Shown in pieces: positions 6,826-14,716 of a DNA stretch of 20,494 nt. The DNA is from Pseudomonas sp. (GTDB taxonomy: Bacteria > Pseudomonadota > Gammaproteobacteria > Pseudomonadales > Pseudomonadaceae). The stretch spans positions 1-20,494 of the forward strand of contig NZ_JASLAW010000107.1 of assembly GCF_030147005.1 (NCBI RefSeq), in the 5' to 3' direction. Position 1 is the stretch's first letter. Each line of letters starts with the position of its first letter. Made by a program: the position numbers and the translations under genes. Below the pieces are notes generated by a model. The model did no database searches. It worked only from the letters and a program-made list of their open reading frames with translations, and had not been told where the DNA came from.

Positions 6826-7509
6826 TTAAAGTTGCTTCAGTGCGGCAGCCCATTCGTGGCTTTTCATAGTGCCGATGGCGTTGAGTTTGCCGTTGGGCAA
6901 TACCTGCACGAAGAGGGCGCTGCCGTACTCGGCGGCCTGCGCGTGGGGATAGCCGAGTGCCTCCTGGAAATCACTCATGCAGGCGCTGTGGGTGATCAGC
7001 ATCAGGTTGCGATCCGCCTGTTTATGGCCGAGGATTTCCTCGCCCATGGCGTTTCCGCAGATAGCGAGGGGGCCAGGGGACAGCTCGGTCTTGCCGAACA
7101 TGAACAGCGACGTCTGCGCGGTGCGCGTGGTGGGGCTGCTGAGCACGTCGGTGCGCTCCATGCCCAGTGTTTCAAAGGCCATTCCCAGCTCGGCCGCGCG
7201 TTGCGTGCCATTGAGGGTCAGGCCGTCGGCCGGCCCGTAGCAGGGGTTGTTCGATCGGTCGCAGCGCTCTTCATGACGCACCAGCACGATCAGGTCGCCG
7301 TTGCGCCAACTGGCCAGCACCCCGGAGGTGACCAGGCGGTTGCCTATGCCCAAATCTTGCGGTGACCTTGGCCAGAATAAAAAACCGCTCACCAGCAGTG
7401 CGAACACGACGACGCTCGCCACCGGCACCCTGAATTTTTTCAGGCGTTTTAACCTGGCCCCTCGGGGTTTGGTCAGGGTAATGTCCGCCACGCTGTTCAC
7501 CATTGGCAT
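6826..7509 (-). CDS. Ais-like histidine phosphatase, lipid A/core heptose phosphatase family
   Basis: Histidine phosphatase (phosphoglycerate mutase superfamily) of the Ais/PmrG type. Enterobacterial Ais removes phosphate from LPS core heptose and lies beside the arn operon, the same context as here. The frame is open to GTG 7587, but the segment before ATG 7509 lacks family character; I use ATG 7509 (227 residues) although no clear ribosome site precedes it, and ATG 7503 is equally possible. A basic stretch (17-27) is followed by a single membrane helix (28-46), an uncleaved anchor or signal peptide placing the enzyme in the periplasm. LVRHEERCDR (76-85) contains the phospho-accepting His79. 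SSPTTRTAQT (124-133) contains the conserved Arg, and LITHSACMSD (171-180) the second His174. RCDR-x4-C followed by L-x-x-GTQRAAELG is the Ais signature. Divergent from the ABC operon at 7787. Confidence 0.85.
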   Translation of the reverse strand: MPMVNSVADITLTKPRGARLKRLKKFRVPVASVVVFALLVSGFLFWPRSPQDLGIGNRLVTSGVLASWRNGDLIVLVRHEERCDRSNNPCYGPADGLTLNGTQRAAELGMAFETLGMERTDVLSSPTTRTAQTSLFMFGKTELSPGPLAICGNAMGEEILGHKQADRNLMLITHSACMSDFQEALGYPHAQAAEYGSALFVQVLPNGKLNAIGTMKSHEWAAALKQL

Positions 7510-7786
7510 GAATGATTGTTTTGTTGTTAAAAGACTGAGGCAACTAATACGGCGGGTACTCGTAGTAGTGGAGCAGAAGCCTGTCACAAGGGGGCTGTCT
7601 TTGAGCTGAACATGTGAGTAGTAAGAAACACCGTTTGGGGCAACTTTAAAGTTTTCGGTTAATTATGCTTGGGTGGGGAATTTAAAGTGTTGAGGGTGGG
7701 CAAGCGGTGAAATCAATGTGAAAAAATTGCGTAGGCGCGCTCAGCAGCCGTTATTCTCGTTTGCAGTCCTTAACCCGAGTGTTCGT
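7510..7786. promoter_or_regulatory. divergent intergenic region between ais-like gene and ABC operon
   Basis: 277 bases if starts 7509 and 7787 are right. It contains A/T-rich sequence and a perfect 12-base palindrome AACTTTAAAGTT at 7642-7653, with a related TTTAAAGTGTT at 7681-7691. It must hold promoters for both directions, but I cannot place -35/-10 elements with confidence. A GTG at 7718 would extend the ABC gene into this region; the added residues do not look like ABC ATPase sequence. Confidence 0.35.
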
Positions 7787-8455
7787 ATGTTGCAGGTAGA
7801 CGGTGTTGTAAAAAACTACGCCACCCCCCAAGGCGCGCTGGCGGTGCTGGCGGGTGTCGACCTGCACCTGGGTGCGCGCAGCAGCCTGGCGCTGATGGGC
7901 GAATCCGGCAGCGGCAAGAGCACCTTGCTGCACCTGGTGGCCGGGCTGGACCGTGTGGACGGCGGCAGTATTCTGGTCGGTGGCCAGCGCCTGGATCGTC
8001 TCAACGAAGGGCAGTTGGCCCATTGGCGCCGCACCGAAATCGGCCTGGTGTTCCAGCAGTTCAATTTGATCGGCAGTTTGCGTGTCGAGGACAACCTCGC
8101 GTTCCAGGCGCGCCTGGCCGGGCGTTTCGATCCGCAGTGGCAGGCGCAGTTGGTGGAACGCCTGGGGCTGGGCGACTTGCTCAAGCGTTACCCCGAGCAG
8201 CTGTCCGGCGGCCAGCAACAGCGGGTGGCGGTGGGCCGCGCACTGGCGTCCCGGCCCGGTTTGCTGTTGGCCGATGAACCCACCGGCAACCTTGACGAAA
8301 CCACCAGCGATGAAGTGCTGCAACTGCTGCTCGACCTGCTGCGCGACAGCCCCACCAGCCTGTTGATGGTCACCCACAGCCCGCGTCTGGCTGCACGCCT
8401 GGATCAGCAGGTCGTGCTGCACCACGGCCGCGTCGTGCCGATGGAGCCGCGCTGA
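7787..8455 (+). CDS. ABC transporter ATPase, LolD/YbbA/MacB type
   Basis: 222 residues from ATG 7787, the usual length for this class; a GTG at 7718 would add 23 atypical residues. It hydrolyses ATP to drive the FtsX-type permease encoded directly downstream. Walker A GESGSGKST is at 38-46, Q-loop Gln90 (VFQQFNLI), signature LSGGQQQR at 139-146, Walker B/D-loop LLLADEPTGNLD at 159-170 and the H-loop His197 (MVTHSPR). All catalytic residues are present, so it should be active. VFQQFNLI and ADEPTGNLD are typical of the mechanotransmission group (LolD, MacB, YbbA), not of importers. The stop at 8455 is followed at once by the permease ATG at 8457, so the genes are cotranscribed and probably translationally coupled. 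The substrate is unknown; the third gene suggests an envelope lipid or lipoprotein-related role. Confidence 0.9.
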   Translation: MLQVDGVVKNYATPQGALAVLAGVDLHLGARSSLALMGESGSGKSTLLHLVAGLDRVDGGSILVGGQRLDRLNEGQLAHWRRTEIGLVFQQFNLIGSLRVEDNLAFQARLAGRFDPQWQAQLVERLGLGDLLKRYPEQLSGGQQQRVAVGRALASRPGLLLADEPTGNLDETTSDEVLQLLLDLLRDSPTSLLMVTHSPRLAARLDQQVVLHHGRVVPMEPR

Positions 8456-8456
8456 G

Positions 8457-10919
8457 ATGGCGGTGTTCTACTGGGCGCTGCGTGCGTTGTTGAGCCATTG
8501 GCGGCGCCATCCCGTGCAGTTTTTCAGCGTGTTGACCGGCCTGTGGCTGGCCACCGCGCTATTGACCGGCGTGCAAGCCCTCAACAGCCAGGCGCGGGAC
8601 GGTTACGCGCGCGCCAGCCAGTTGATCGGCGGCGAACCTCAAGCCAGCTTGAGCGCGCCGGACGATGCCGGATTCCCGCAAGCGTTGTTCGCCGACCTGC
8701 GCCGTGCCGGGTGGCCGGTGTCTCCGGTGGTGCAGGGCCGGGTCGTGCTCAAGGGGCATGAACAGCAGCGTCTGCAATTGATGGGCATCGAGCCGGTGTC
8801 GTTACCCGGTAGCGGCAGCGTGGCGGGGCAGCGCTTGAGCCAGGCACAGATGCTGGCGTTTTTCGAGGCGCCGGGGCGCACCTGGATTGCCGCGCAGACC
8901 TTGCAGGCGCTCGGCTTGCATGAAGGCGAGCAACCGCTGACGGCCAACGGGCAACGCCTGCCGCCGTTGCAGGTTCAAGCGGACATGGCCCCCGGCATGC
9001 TGCTCACCGATATCGGTTTCGCCCAACCGCTGCTCGACATGCCCGGGCGGCTGTCGCGCCTGCTGGTGGACAACACCTTCGCCGCCCGCCATCCCACGCC
9101 GCCTGCCGGGCTGCAACTCAAGCAGGGCGACGACAATAACCTCTCGCGCCTTACCGAAAGCTTTCACCTGAACCTCGACGCCTTGGGCTTTTTGTCTTTT
9201 GTGGTGGGGCTGTTTATCGTGCACGCGGCCATCGGCCTGGCCCTTGAGCAACGCCGGGGCCTGCTGCGCACCTTGCGTGCCTGCGGGGTCAGCGCACGGA
9301 TGCTGATCCTGAGCCTGGGGGTGGAACTGGGGTTCCTGGCGTTGCTTGGCGGCATGCTCGGTGTGGCCAGCGGTTACCTGCTCGCCAGTCTGTTGCTGCC
9401 GGATGTGGCTGCCAGCTTGCGCGGGCTGTACGGCGCCGAAGTCGCAGGCCAACTGAGCTTGAGCCCCTGGTGGTGGTTGGCGGGCCTGGGCTTGAGCCTG
9501 GTGGGTGCGTTGCTCGCCGGGGCCGGCAGCCTGTGGCGCGCGGCACGCTTGCCGCTGCTGGCGCTGGCCAACGCCCAGGCCTGGCATGAGGCCCATGGCC
9601 GTTGGTTGCAACGCCAGGGCTGGGTGGCGGGTGCGGCGCTGCTGGTTGCGCTGCTGGCCTTGTGGCGCGGCAACAGCCTGGCCGCCGGGTTTGTGCTGAT
9701 GGCGGCGCTGCTGCTGGGCGCCGCACTCGGCCTTCCGGTGCTGCTCAATGCGTTGTTGAAGGGCGTGCTGGGGCGCAGTCGTTCGGTGCTGGGCCAGTGG
9801 TTTCTCGCCGATTGCCGCCAGCAACTGCCGGCCTTGAGCCTGGCGCTGATGGCGCTGCTGTTGGCCCTGGCGGCGAATATCGGCGCAGGCTCCATGACTT
9901 CGGGTTTTCGCAGCACGTTCAATAATTGGCTGGAGCAGCGTCTCACCGCCGAGCTGTACCTCAACCCGCAAAATCCAGCCCAGGCGCAGCAGCTTCAGGC
10001 CTGGCTGACGCAACAACCGCAGGTGCAGGCAGTGCTGCCCAGCTGGCAGGTCGCGGTGCAGTTGCAAGGGTGGCCGGCGGAGGTGTTCGGCGTGGTCGAC
10101 GACCCCACCTATCGCCAGCACTGGCCGTTGCTGGAGGCGACAAGCACGCCCTGGGACCGCCTGCTGCAAGACGACAGTGTGATGCTCAGCGAGCAATTGG
10201 CGCGACGCTTGAATGTGGGGCTGGGCGACACACTTCAAGTGCCCACGCCCCATGGCCCGTGGGCACCCAAAATCGTCGGGATCTACGCCGACTACGGCAA
10301 CCCCAAAGGCCATCTGCTGGTCAACGTCAAACACTTGCTCGCGCATTGGCCGACGCTGTCACCGGTGCGTTTCAACCTGCGCGTGGCGCCGCAAGACGTA
10401 CAGCCGCTGGTGCGCGAAGTGCAGCGCCAATTCGGCCTGGAAGACAGCCGCATCGTCGATCAACAGCAACTCAAGGGGTGGTCCAGCCAGGTATTTGAAC
10501 GCACTTTCGCCGCCACCGCCGCGTTGAACAGCCTGACCCTTGGCGTCGCCGGTGTGGCGCTGTTCATCAGCCTGCTCACCCAAAGCCAGAGTCGCCTCGG
10601 CCAACTGGCGCCGTTGTGGGCGCTGGGGGTGACGCGCCGCCAACTGATGCTGCTCAACCTGGGCCAGACCTGGCTGCTGGCGGTACTCACCCTGGTGCTG
10701 GCGTTGCCGTTGGGGGTGCTGTTGGCGTGGTGCCTGGATGCGGTGATCAACGTGCAAGCCTTTGGTTGGCGCCTGCCGTTGCAAGTGTTTCCGTGGCAAC
10801 TGGCGCAGTTGATGGGGCTGGCGATGCTTGCCACTTTGCTCGCATCGGCCTGGCCGTTATGGCAGCTGTATCGCAGCCGCCCGGCGGATTTGTTGAGGAC
10901 GTTTGCCCATGAAGATTAA
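8457..10919 (+). CDS. FtsX-family ABC permease, YbbP-like
   Basis: 820 residues with about ten membrane helices arranged as in YbbP. One lies at 22-40, followed by a large periplasmic region (about 45-235). Then come 243-262, 283-312, 337-358, 388-403, 407-430 and 458-477, a second periplasmic domain (about 485-685), and three closing helices (about 690-710, 738-765 and 785-805). This is the duplicated FtsX/MacB permease architecture, which works by transmitting force to periplasmic partners or moving lipophilic cargo instead of forming a classical channel. The EQRRGLLRTLRACGVS segment (264-279) and the LWALGVTRRQL segment near 720 are the matching cytoplasmic coupling elements of the two halves. 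It follows the ATPase by one base and overlaps the AttH-like gene by 11 bases. The substrate is unknown. Confidence 0.88.
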   Translation: MAVFYWALRALLSHWRRHPVQFFSVLTGLWLATALLTGVQALNSQARDGYARASQLIGGEPQASLSAPDDAGFPQALFADLRRAGWPVSPVVQGRVVLKGHEQQRLQLMGIEPVSLPGSGSVAGQRLSQAQMLAFFEAPGRTWIAAQTLQALGLHEGEQPLTANGQRLPPLQVQADMAPGMLLTDIGFAQPLLDMPGRLSRLLVDNTFAARHPTPPAGLQLKQGDDNNLSRLTESFHLNLDALGFLSFVVGLFIVHAAIGLALEQRRGLLRTLRACGVSARMLILSLGVELGFLALLGGMLGVASGYLLASLLLPDVAASLRGLYGAEVAGQLSLSPWWWLAGLGLSLVGALLAGAGSLWRAARLPLLALANAQAWHEAHGRWLQRQGWVAGAALLVALLALWRGNSLAAGFVLMAALLLGAALGLPVLLNALLKGVLGRSRSVLGQWFLADCRQQLPALSLALMALLLALAANIGAGSMTSGFRSTFNNWLEQRLTAELYLNPQNPAQAQQLQAWLTQQPQVQAVLPSWQVAVQLQGWPAEVFGVVDDPTYRQHWPLLEATSTPWDRLLQDDSVMLSEQLARRLNVGLGDTLQVPTPHGPWAPKIVGIYADYGNPKGHLLVNVKHLLAHWPTLSPVRFNLRVAPQDVQPLVREVQRQFGLEDSRIVDQQQLKGWSSQVFERTFAATAALNSLTLGVAGVALFISLLTQSQSRLGQLAPLWALGVTRRQLMLLNLGQTWLLAVLTLVLALPLGVLLAWCLDAVINVQAFGWRLPLQVFPWQLAQLMGLAMLATLLASAWPLWQLYRSRPADLLRTFAHED

Positions 10920-11973
10920 AGCGTTGGCGTGGGCGGCTTTGTTGCTGCTGAGCGCGTGCGACAAGGCGCCCGAGCCCGAAGAAAGCTTCGCCGGCCTGGG
11001 CAGCGATGCGGCCGATTTCGTCCAGGTGGTGCCCGGTAAAGTCTTCACCTTCCCCGACGACCACGGCCCGCACCCAGGCTTTCGCATCGAATGGTGGTAC
11101 GTCACCGCCAACCTCAAGGACGCCCAGGGCAACATTTTCGGCGTGCAATGGACCTTGTTTCGCAATGCCCTGAAAGCGGGGGCGACGCAACCGGGCTGGC
11201 GCGATTCAACCCTCTGGCTTGGCCATGCCGCCGTCACCTCCGCCACCCGCCACTACGCCGCCGAGCGCTTCGCCCGTGGCGGTGTCGGCCAGGCCGGGGC
11301 GCAGGCGCTGCCATTCAACGCCTGGATTGATGACTGGAACTTCGCCACCCGCCCAGGCGCCGCCAACCCCTTGGCCGACCTGCAACTCAAGGCCAACGGC
11401 GCGCAGTTCGCCTACGACCTGCAACTGACTTCCAGCCGCCCGCTGGTGCTGCAAGGCGATAACGGCTACAGCCGCAAATCCGACCAGGGCCAGGCGTCCT
11501 ATTACTACAGCCAGCCGTTTTTCAGCGCCAACGGCAGCCTCACTATTGACGGCCGCACCTACCAGGTCAGCGGCCCCGCCTGGCTCGACCGCGAATGGAG
11601 CAGCCAGCCCCTGGCCGCCAGCCAGACCGGTTGGGACTGGTTCTCCCTGCACCTGGACCGCGGCGAACAACTGATGCTGTTTCGCGTGCGGCAAAAGGAC
11701 GGTGGCGGTTATCTCACCGGCACCTGGATCGACGCCCAGGGACGCACCGAGACCCTGCACAACGCCGATATCCAACTGGCGCCACTGACCACAACCGACA
11801 TTGACGGGCGCAGTATTCCGACGCGCTGGTCGCTGAAAATTCCCGGCAAGCACCTGGACATCACCACCGAGGCCGTCAACCCGAAGGCGTGGATGAACCT
11901 GGGGATTCCTTACTGGGAAGGGCCGGTGAAATTCGACGGTGGGGTGGGGTATTTGGAGATGACCGGGTATTAG
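10909..11973 (+). CDS. AttH/CrtC-like lipocalin-type lipoprotein
   Basis: 354 residues from ATG 10909, with GAGGA at 10894-10898 ten bases before; a TTG at 10903 is less likely. The N-terminus is a lipoprotein signal (LLLLSAC, Cys17). The next residues are Asp18-Lys19, a +2 Asp that in enterobacteria favours inner-membrane retention; the rule differs in Pseudomonas. The mature part has the AttH/carotenoid 1,2-hydratase double-lipocalin signature: PGFRIEWWYVTANL (56-69), FGVQWTLFR (77-85), a W-LGHAAV segment, and later PAWLDREWSSQ. Despite the CrtC relationship there are no carotenoid genes here, so hydratase activity is unlikely. This ATPase-permease-AttH operon order is recurrent in proteobacteria, and the protein probably acts as the periplasmic partner of the FtsX-type permease, perhaps binding a lipophilic ligand. 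Confidence 0.87.
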   Translation: MKIKALAWAALLLLSACDKAPEPEESFAGLGSDAADFVQVVPGKVFTFPDDHGPHPGFRIEWWYVTANLKDAQGNIFGVQWTLFRNALKAGATQPGWRDSTLWLGHAAVTSATRHYAAERFARGGVGQAGAQALPFNAWIDDWNFATRPGAANPLADLQLKANGAQFAYDLQLTSSRPLVLQGDNGYSRKSDQGQASYYYSQPFFSANGSLTIDGRTYQVSGPAWLDREWSSQPLAASQTGWDWFSLHLDRGEQLMLFRVRQKDGGGYLTGTWIDAQGRTETLHNADIQLAPLTTTDIDGRSIPTRWSLKIPGKHLDITTEAVNPKAWMNLGIPYWEGPVKFDGGVGYLEMTGY

Positions 11974-12019
11974 GTGGTGTCATCGGCACCTTCGGAAAGG
12001 TCGACAGAATTTAAGAAAG

Positions 12020-12039
12020 TACTGTACATAAAAACAGTA
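12020..12039 (+). promoter_or_regulatory. LexA (SOS) box
   Basis: TACTGTACATAAAAACAGTA matches the SOS box TACTG(TA)5CAGTA at 17 of 20 positions, including both CTG/CAG half-sites at the required 10-base spacing and the outer TA pairs. It lies 79 bases before the start of the secreted protein gene at 12119, the only gene it could serve on the plus strand. This suggests LexA repression relieved by DNA damage. Confidence 0.75.
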
Positions 12040-12058
12040 TTGTCCTACATTCCATCCC

Positions 12059-12099
12059 AGGTGACCGGATGTCGCCGATCACCTGAGCTTCAATTTTTT
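12059..12099 (+). other. structured leader hairpin with downstream T-run
   Basis: AGGTGA (12059-12064) pairs with TCACCT (12079-12084), and the inner CGG (12066-12068) pairs with CCG (12075-12077) after one mismatch. Six T follow at 12094-12099 after a 9-base spacer, longer than in a normal terminator. The element lies between the LexA box and the ribosome site (GGATGG at about 12105-12110) of the next gene. It may be a leaky terminator for the AttH operon or an attenuator in the leader. Confidence 0.4.
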
Positions 12100-12118
12100 A
12101 ACTATGGATGGATAAAAA

Positions 12119-13561
12119 ATGAAATCGAAAAAAGCCCTTATGCTAGGCGCGGCCATGATGGCCTCCTGCTTTGTCTCGGCCTTCGCCCTGGCTGATCAAG
12201 CGCATCAGAAACTCAGTGCCGACGCGGTCAAGCAGGCCGTGAACAAAGCGCTTAAACCCGGCGGCAAGCCGGATGCGTCGAAGGTGTCGGCTGAGCTCAA
12301 GCGAAAACTGTTGGCGGCCAAGTCCGGCCAGTCCAATACAGTGACCAAAGCCCTCAAATCCGCGCCGTTCGACAGTGTGGTCGGTGAGCTGAAAAAGCCG
12401 GCGCAAAGCGAACTGAAAAGCGCGGCTGTCGCGGCGTTTGAACCGTTGTTTCCAACCCTGGATATCAACACGCTCTACACCGTCGATGCGGTGCAGGCCG
12501 GTAACGAATTTGCCTACCACTTCAACCTGCCGCAGAACGCGCGGGTGCAGGTGCAACTGGTCAACCAGAGTGCAGGCGCGGATATGTCGCTGACCCTGTT
12601 TCAGGATGACGGCCAGGGCAATCTGAGTGTGGTGGGTTCTTCGGATGCCGCAGGCAATGCCGATGAATACCTCAACGGTGTACTGCCGGCCGGCGACTAC
12701 TACTGGTACATGGTGGCCAAGGTCGCCGATAACGCGCAGTTCAGTTTCGGCGTGGCGGCGGACAGCAACATCGACGCATTCGAGCCCAACGACAGCGCAC
12801 AAACCGCGTTCGCGTTGCCCGACTCGATGAACAAGGTCAGCGGTAACCTCGACAATGCCGGCGATGTCGATTACTTCGACTTCAAGGCGGTACGTGGCCA
12901 AAGCGTGAGCATGTACCTGGCGGGCGATGAGAACGGCAGCCGTGACCAGTGGATCTTCGACCGCTTCGATGGCGCCAATTGGGTCACCGTGCCGGCCGGT
13001 TCTACCTCCACTTATCCGAGCGTTGCGCCGGGTACCACGGTGAAGGTGCGTGTGCGGGCCAATCCGGCTGCGGTGCAGGACCCAAGCAAGTATTACCAGT
13101 TGAGCCTGGGTTCCTCGCCGCGCCTGAACGCCAGCAGTGTCAAAGGTGACAATATCGTGCGGGTGCCGGTGAGCGAAATGCCGCTGGCCACACAAACCGC
13201 GCGGCTGTTGAACTGGTCGACCCAGTGGTCGGACTCCACCGGCGCGCCGCTGTTGGGCGTCACACCGGTGTTGCGCGTGGATAACCACTTTGTCGACTTC
13301 AACTACCGCTGGGTCGACTACAAGGCGACCACCAACAGCGCGGGCGTGTCCGAGGCCACGGCCAATATCGGCACTTGCGTCGGTGATTACACCACGGTGA
13401 TCAACGACAGCAGCACCGGTGTGCCGTACAAGTGGAGGACCACCTACAACCAGGGTGGCTGGCGCATCGAGCTGGCCGAATTCCCCGGCGTGGGTGTTGG
13501 CGGTGACAACGTGCAGTACGTCAGCCTGGGGCATATCTGCGACCAGGACATCGTCCACTGA
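12119..13561 (+). CDS. secreted protein with two PPC (pre-peptidase C-terminal) domains
   Basis: 480 residues. The signal peptide is 1-25 (KSKK, hydrophobic core, AFALA|DQ). Residues 26-105 are Lys/Ala-rich and helical, without a known motif. A first beta-sandwich like a PPC domain covers about 120-212 (YTVDAVQAG-NEFAYHFNLP ... LPAGDYYWYMVAK). A clearer second PPC domain starts at FEPNDSAQTA (221-230), with GDVDYFDFKAVRGQSV (248-263). The C-terminal part (331-480) is beta-rich and unassigned; its two cysteines, Cys420 and Cys474, could form a disulphide. PPC domains normally follow the catalytic domain of secreted proteases, but no protease domain or catalytic triad is visible here, so it is probably a binding or adhesion protein. 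The start is supported by GGATGGA 6 bases upstream. A LexA box precedes it and a strong terminator follows. No gene symbol is justified. Confidence 0.82.
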   Translation: MKSKKALMLGAAMMASCFVSAFALADQAHQKLSADAVKQAVNKALKPGGKPDASKVSAELKRKLLAAKSGQSNTVTKALKSAPFDSVVGELKKPAQSELKSAAVAAFEPLFPTLDINTLYTVDAVQAGNEFAYHFNLPQNARVQVQLVNQSAGADMSLTLFQDDGQGNLSVVGSSDAAGNADEYLNGVLPAGDYYWYMVAKVADNAQFSFGVAADSNIDAFEPNDSAQTAFALPDSMNKVSGNLDNAGDVDYFDFKAVRGQSVSMYLAGDENGSRDQWIFDRFDGANWVTVPAGSTSTYPSVAPGTTVKVRVRANPAAVQDPSKYYQLSLGSSPRLNASSVKGDNIVRVPVSEMPLATQTARLLNWSTQWSDSTGAPLLGVTPVLRVDNHFVDFNYRWVDYKATTNSAGVSEATANIGTCVGDYTTVINDSSTGVPYKWRTTYNQGGWRIELAEFPGVGVGGDNVQYVSLGHICDQDIVH

Positions 13562-13580
13562 CAGGGTGATGTGAAACAGA

Positions 13581-13612
13581 AGGGGCAGCCTCCAGGGGCT
13601 GCCCCTTTTTTT
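13581..13612 (+). terminator. strong intrinsic terminator
   Basis: AGGGGCAGCC (13581-13590) pairs perfectly with GGCTGCCCCT (13597-13606) around a 6-base loop, followed by seven T (13606-13612). It begins 20 bases after the stop of the PPC-domain gene and ends its transcript. It also lies in the path of the convergent LysR-type gene. Confidence 0.92.
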
Positions 13613-13746
13613 GCGCCGTTGTCCCGCAAATGTTGCAGGGCTGCCCTGATCCCAGTCAGTCACGAAAGCGCTCTGCATTGTGGTGAGGGACTTTTTCTTG
13701 TTCATCGCTGGGCTGCTAAAGGAAACACCCGCAGGCCCAGGGTGAT

Positions 13747-14610
13747 TCAAATCAGCGGGTCCCAGCGCTGCGACCAATCGCCTTCGGCCTTGACCACCTC
13801 GCGCAACAACGTCAACGCCTGCTGCAGCACCGCCGAATCCCGTGCGCGCGAGTACACCAGGTAGGTCGGGAAGCTGAACTCCGGCGCCTTGGCCACCCGC
13901 TGCATCACGCCGCTGTCCAGGTAGCTCTGCACCACCCGCGTGCGGAAATACCCCGCGCCGCCGTTCTCCAGGATGTACTGCAACGCCAGCGGCCCCAGGT
14001 TGAAAGTCACCGCGGCGCGCGCTCGGTCGGGCAGGGCGGCGTCGTGCTGCTGGCGAAAGCCCGGGCCCCAATCGATATACACGTAGGGCTCGGGCTTGCT
14101 TGCCAGTTGCACCAGGATCAATTTTTCTTCCAGCACCTGCTCCACCTGCAAGCCCGGCCAGTACTGCGGCTGGAACACCAGTGCCGCGTCGAGCACACCC
14201 AGTTCCAACTGGCGCAGCAGATACTCGCCTTCACGCACTTCCGTGCGCAGCGCGTGCCCCGGAATCCGCTCGCGCAGCGCCTTGGCCCAGCCCAGCATCA
14301 ACGGGTTGCACAGGCTGACTTCGCCGCCGATATGCAGCACATTGCGATAGCCATCGGGCAACGGCAGGTCGCGCTTGGCGGCTTCCCAGGTTTGCAGCAA
14401 CTGGTTGGCGTACACCACGAAGGCCTCGCCATCGGCGGTCAGGCGGGCGCCGGCGCGATTGCGTACGAACAGCGTACTGCCCAACTGGTTTTCCAGGTTC
14501 TTGACCCGTGCGGTGATAGCGGTCTGGGTGACGTGCAGCTTCTCGGCCGCCGCGGCCAGGCTGCCGCAGCGGGTGATTTCGAGGAAGGTGCGTGCCAGTT
14601 CGATGTCCAT
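13747..14610 (-). CDS. LysR-type transcriptional regulator
   Basis: 287 residues from ATG 14610; the frame is open further upstream but that part has no family character, and AGGG lies 7 bases before this start. The N-terminal winged helix-turn-helix (1-60) reads MDIELARTFLEITRCGSLAAAAEKL then VTQTAITARVKNLE, the standard LysR DNA-binding pattern, followed by the linker helix. The effector-binding domain (about 90-285) senses an unknown small molecule. The C-terminal part begins HIGGEVSLCNPLML and lacks landmarks I can tie to a specific ligand. The gene lies in the same direction as the upstream degenerate hydrolase gene (107-base gap) and convergent with the PPC-domain gene, so there is no divergent target next to it, which is unusual for LysR proteins. 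Its regulon cannot be inferred from position. Confidence 0.9.
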   Translation of the reverse strand: MDIELARTFLEITRCGSLAAAAEKLHVTQTAITARVKNLENQLGSTLFVRNRAGARLTADGEAFVVYANQLLQTWEAAKRDLPLPDGYRNVLHIGGEVSLCNPLMLGWAKALRERIPGHALRTEVREGEYLLRQLELGVLDAALVFQPQYWPGLQVEQVLEEKLILVQLASKPEPYVYIDWGPGFRQQHDAALPDRARAAVTFNLGPLALQYILENGGAGYFRTRVVQSYLDSGVMQRVAKAPEFSFPTYLVYSRARDSAVLQQALTLLREVVKAEGDWSQRWDPLI

Positions 14611-14716
14611 GGGATGCCCTGCGAATAATTGGGGGCATTGTAGTGGAATGTGAAGTGCGCCCCAAAACCTCCCACTGTGGCGCTTAATAACCGTAGGGCC
14701 AGCGTCCACGTAAGGG

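Noticed and set aside
8802..10346. A 514-codon minus-strand frame antisense to the FtsX-type permease
   Set aside because: Gln/His/Arg-rich shadow sequence without any family pattern.
10909..11973. A functional carotenoid 1,2-hydratase
   Set aside because: The fold is related, but there are no carotenoid genes and the operon context is an envelope ABC transporter with a lipoprotein signal.
12143..14071. A 642-codon minus-strand frame spanning the PPC-domain gene and part of the LysR-type gene
   Set aside because: It crosses a strong terminator and is antisense or out of frame to two recognisable proteins; its composition is Arg/His-rich without motifs.
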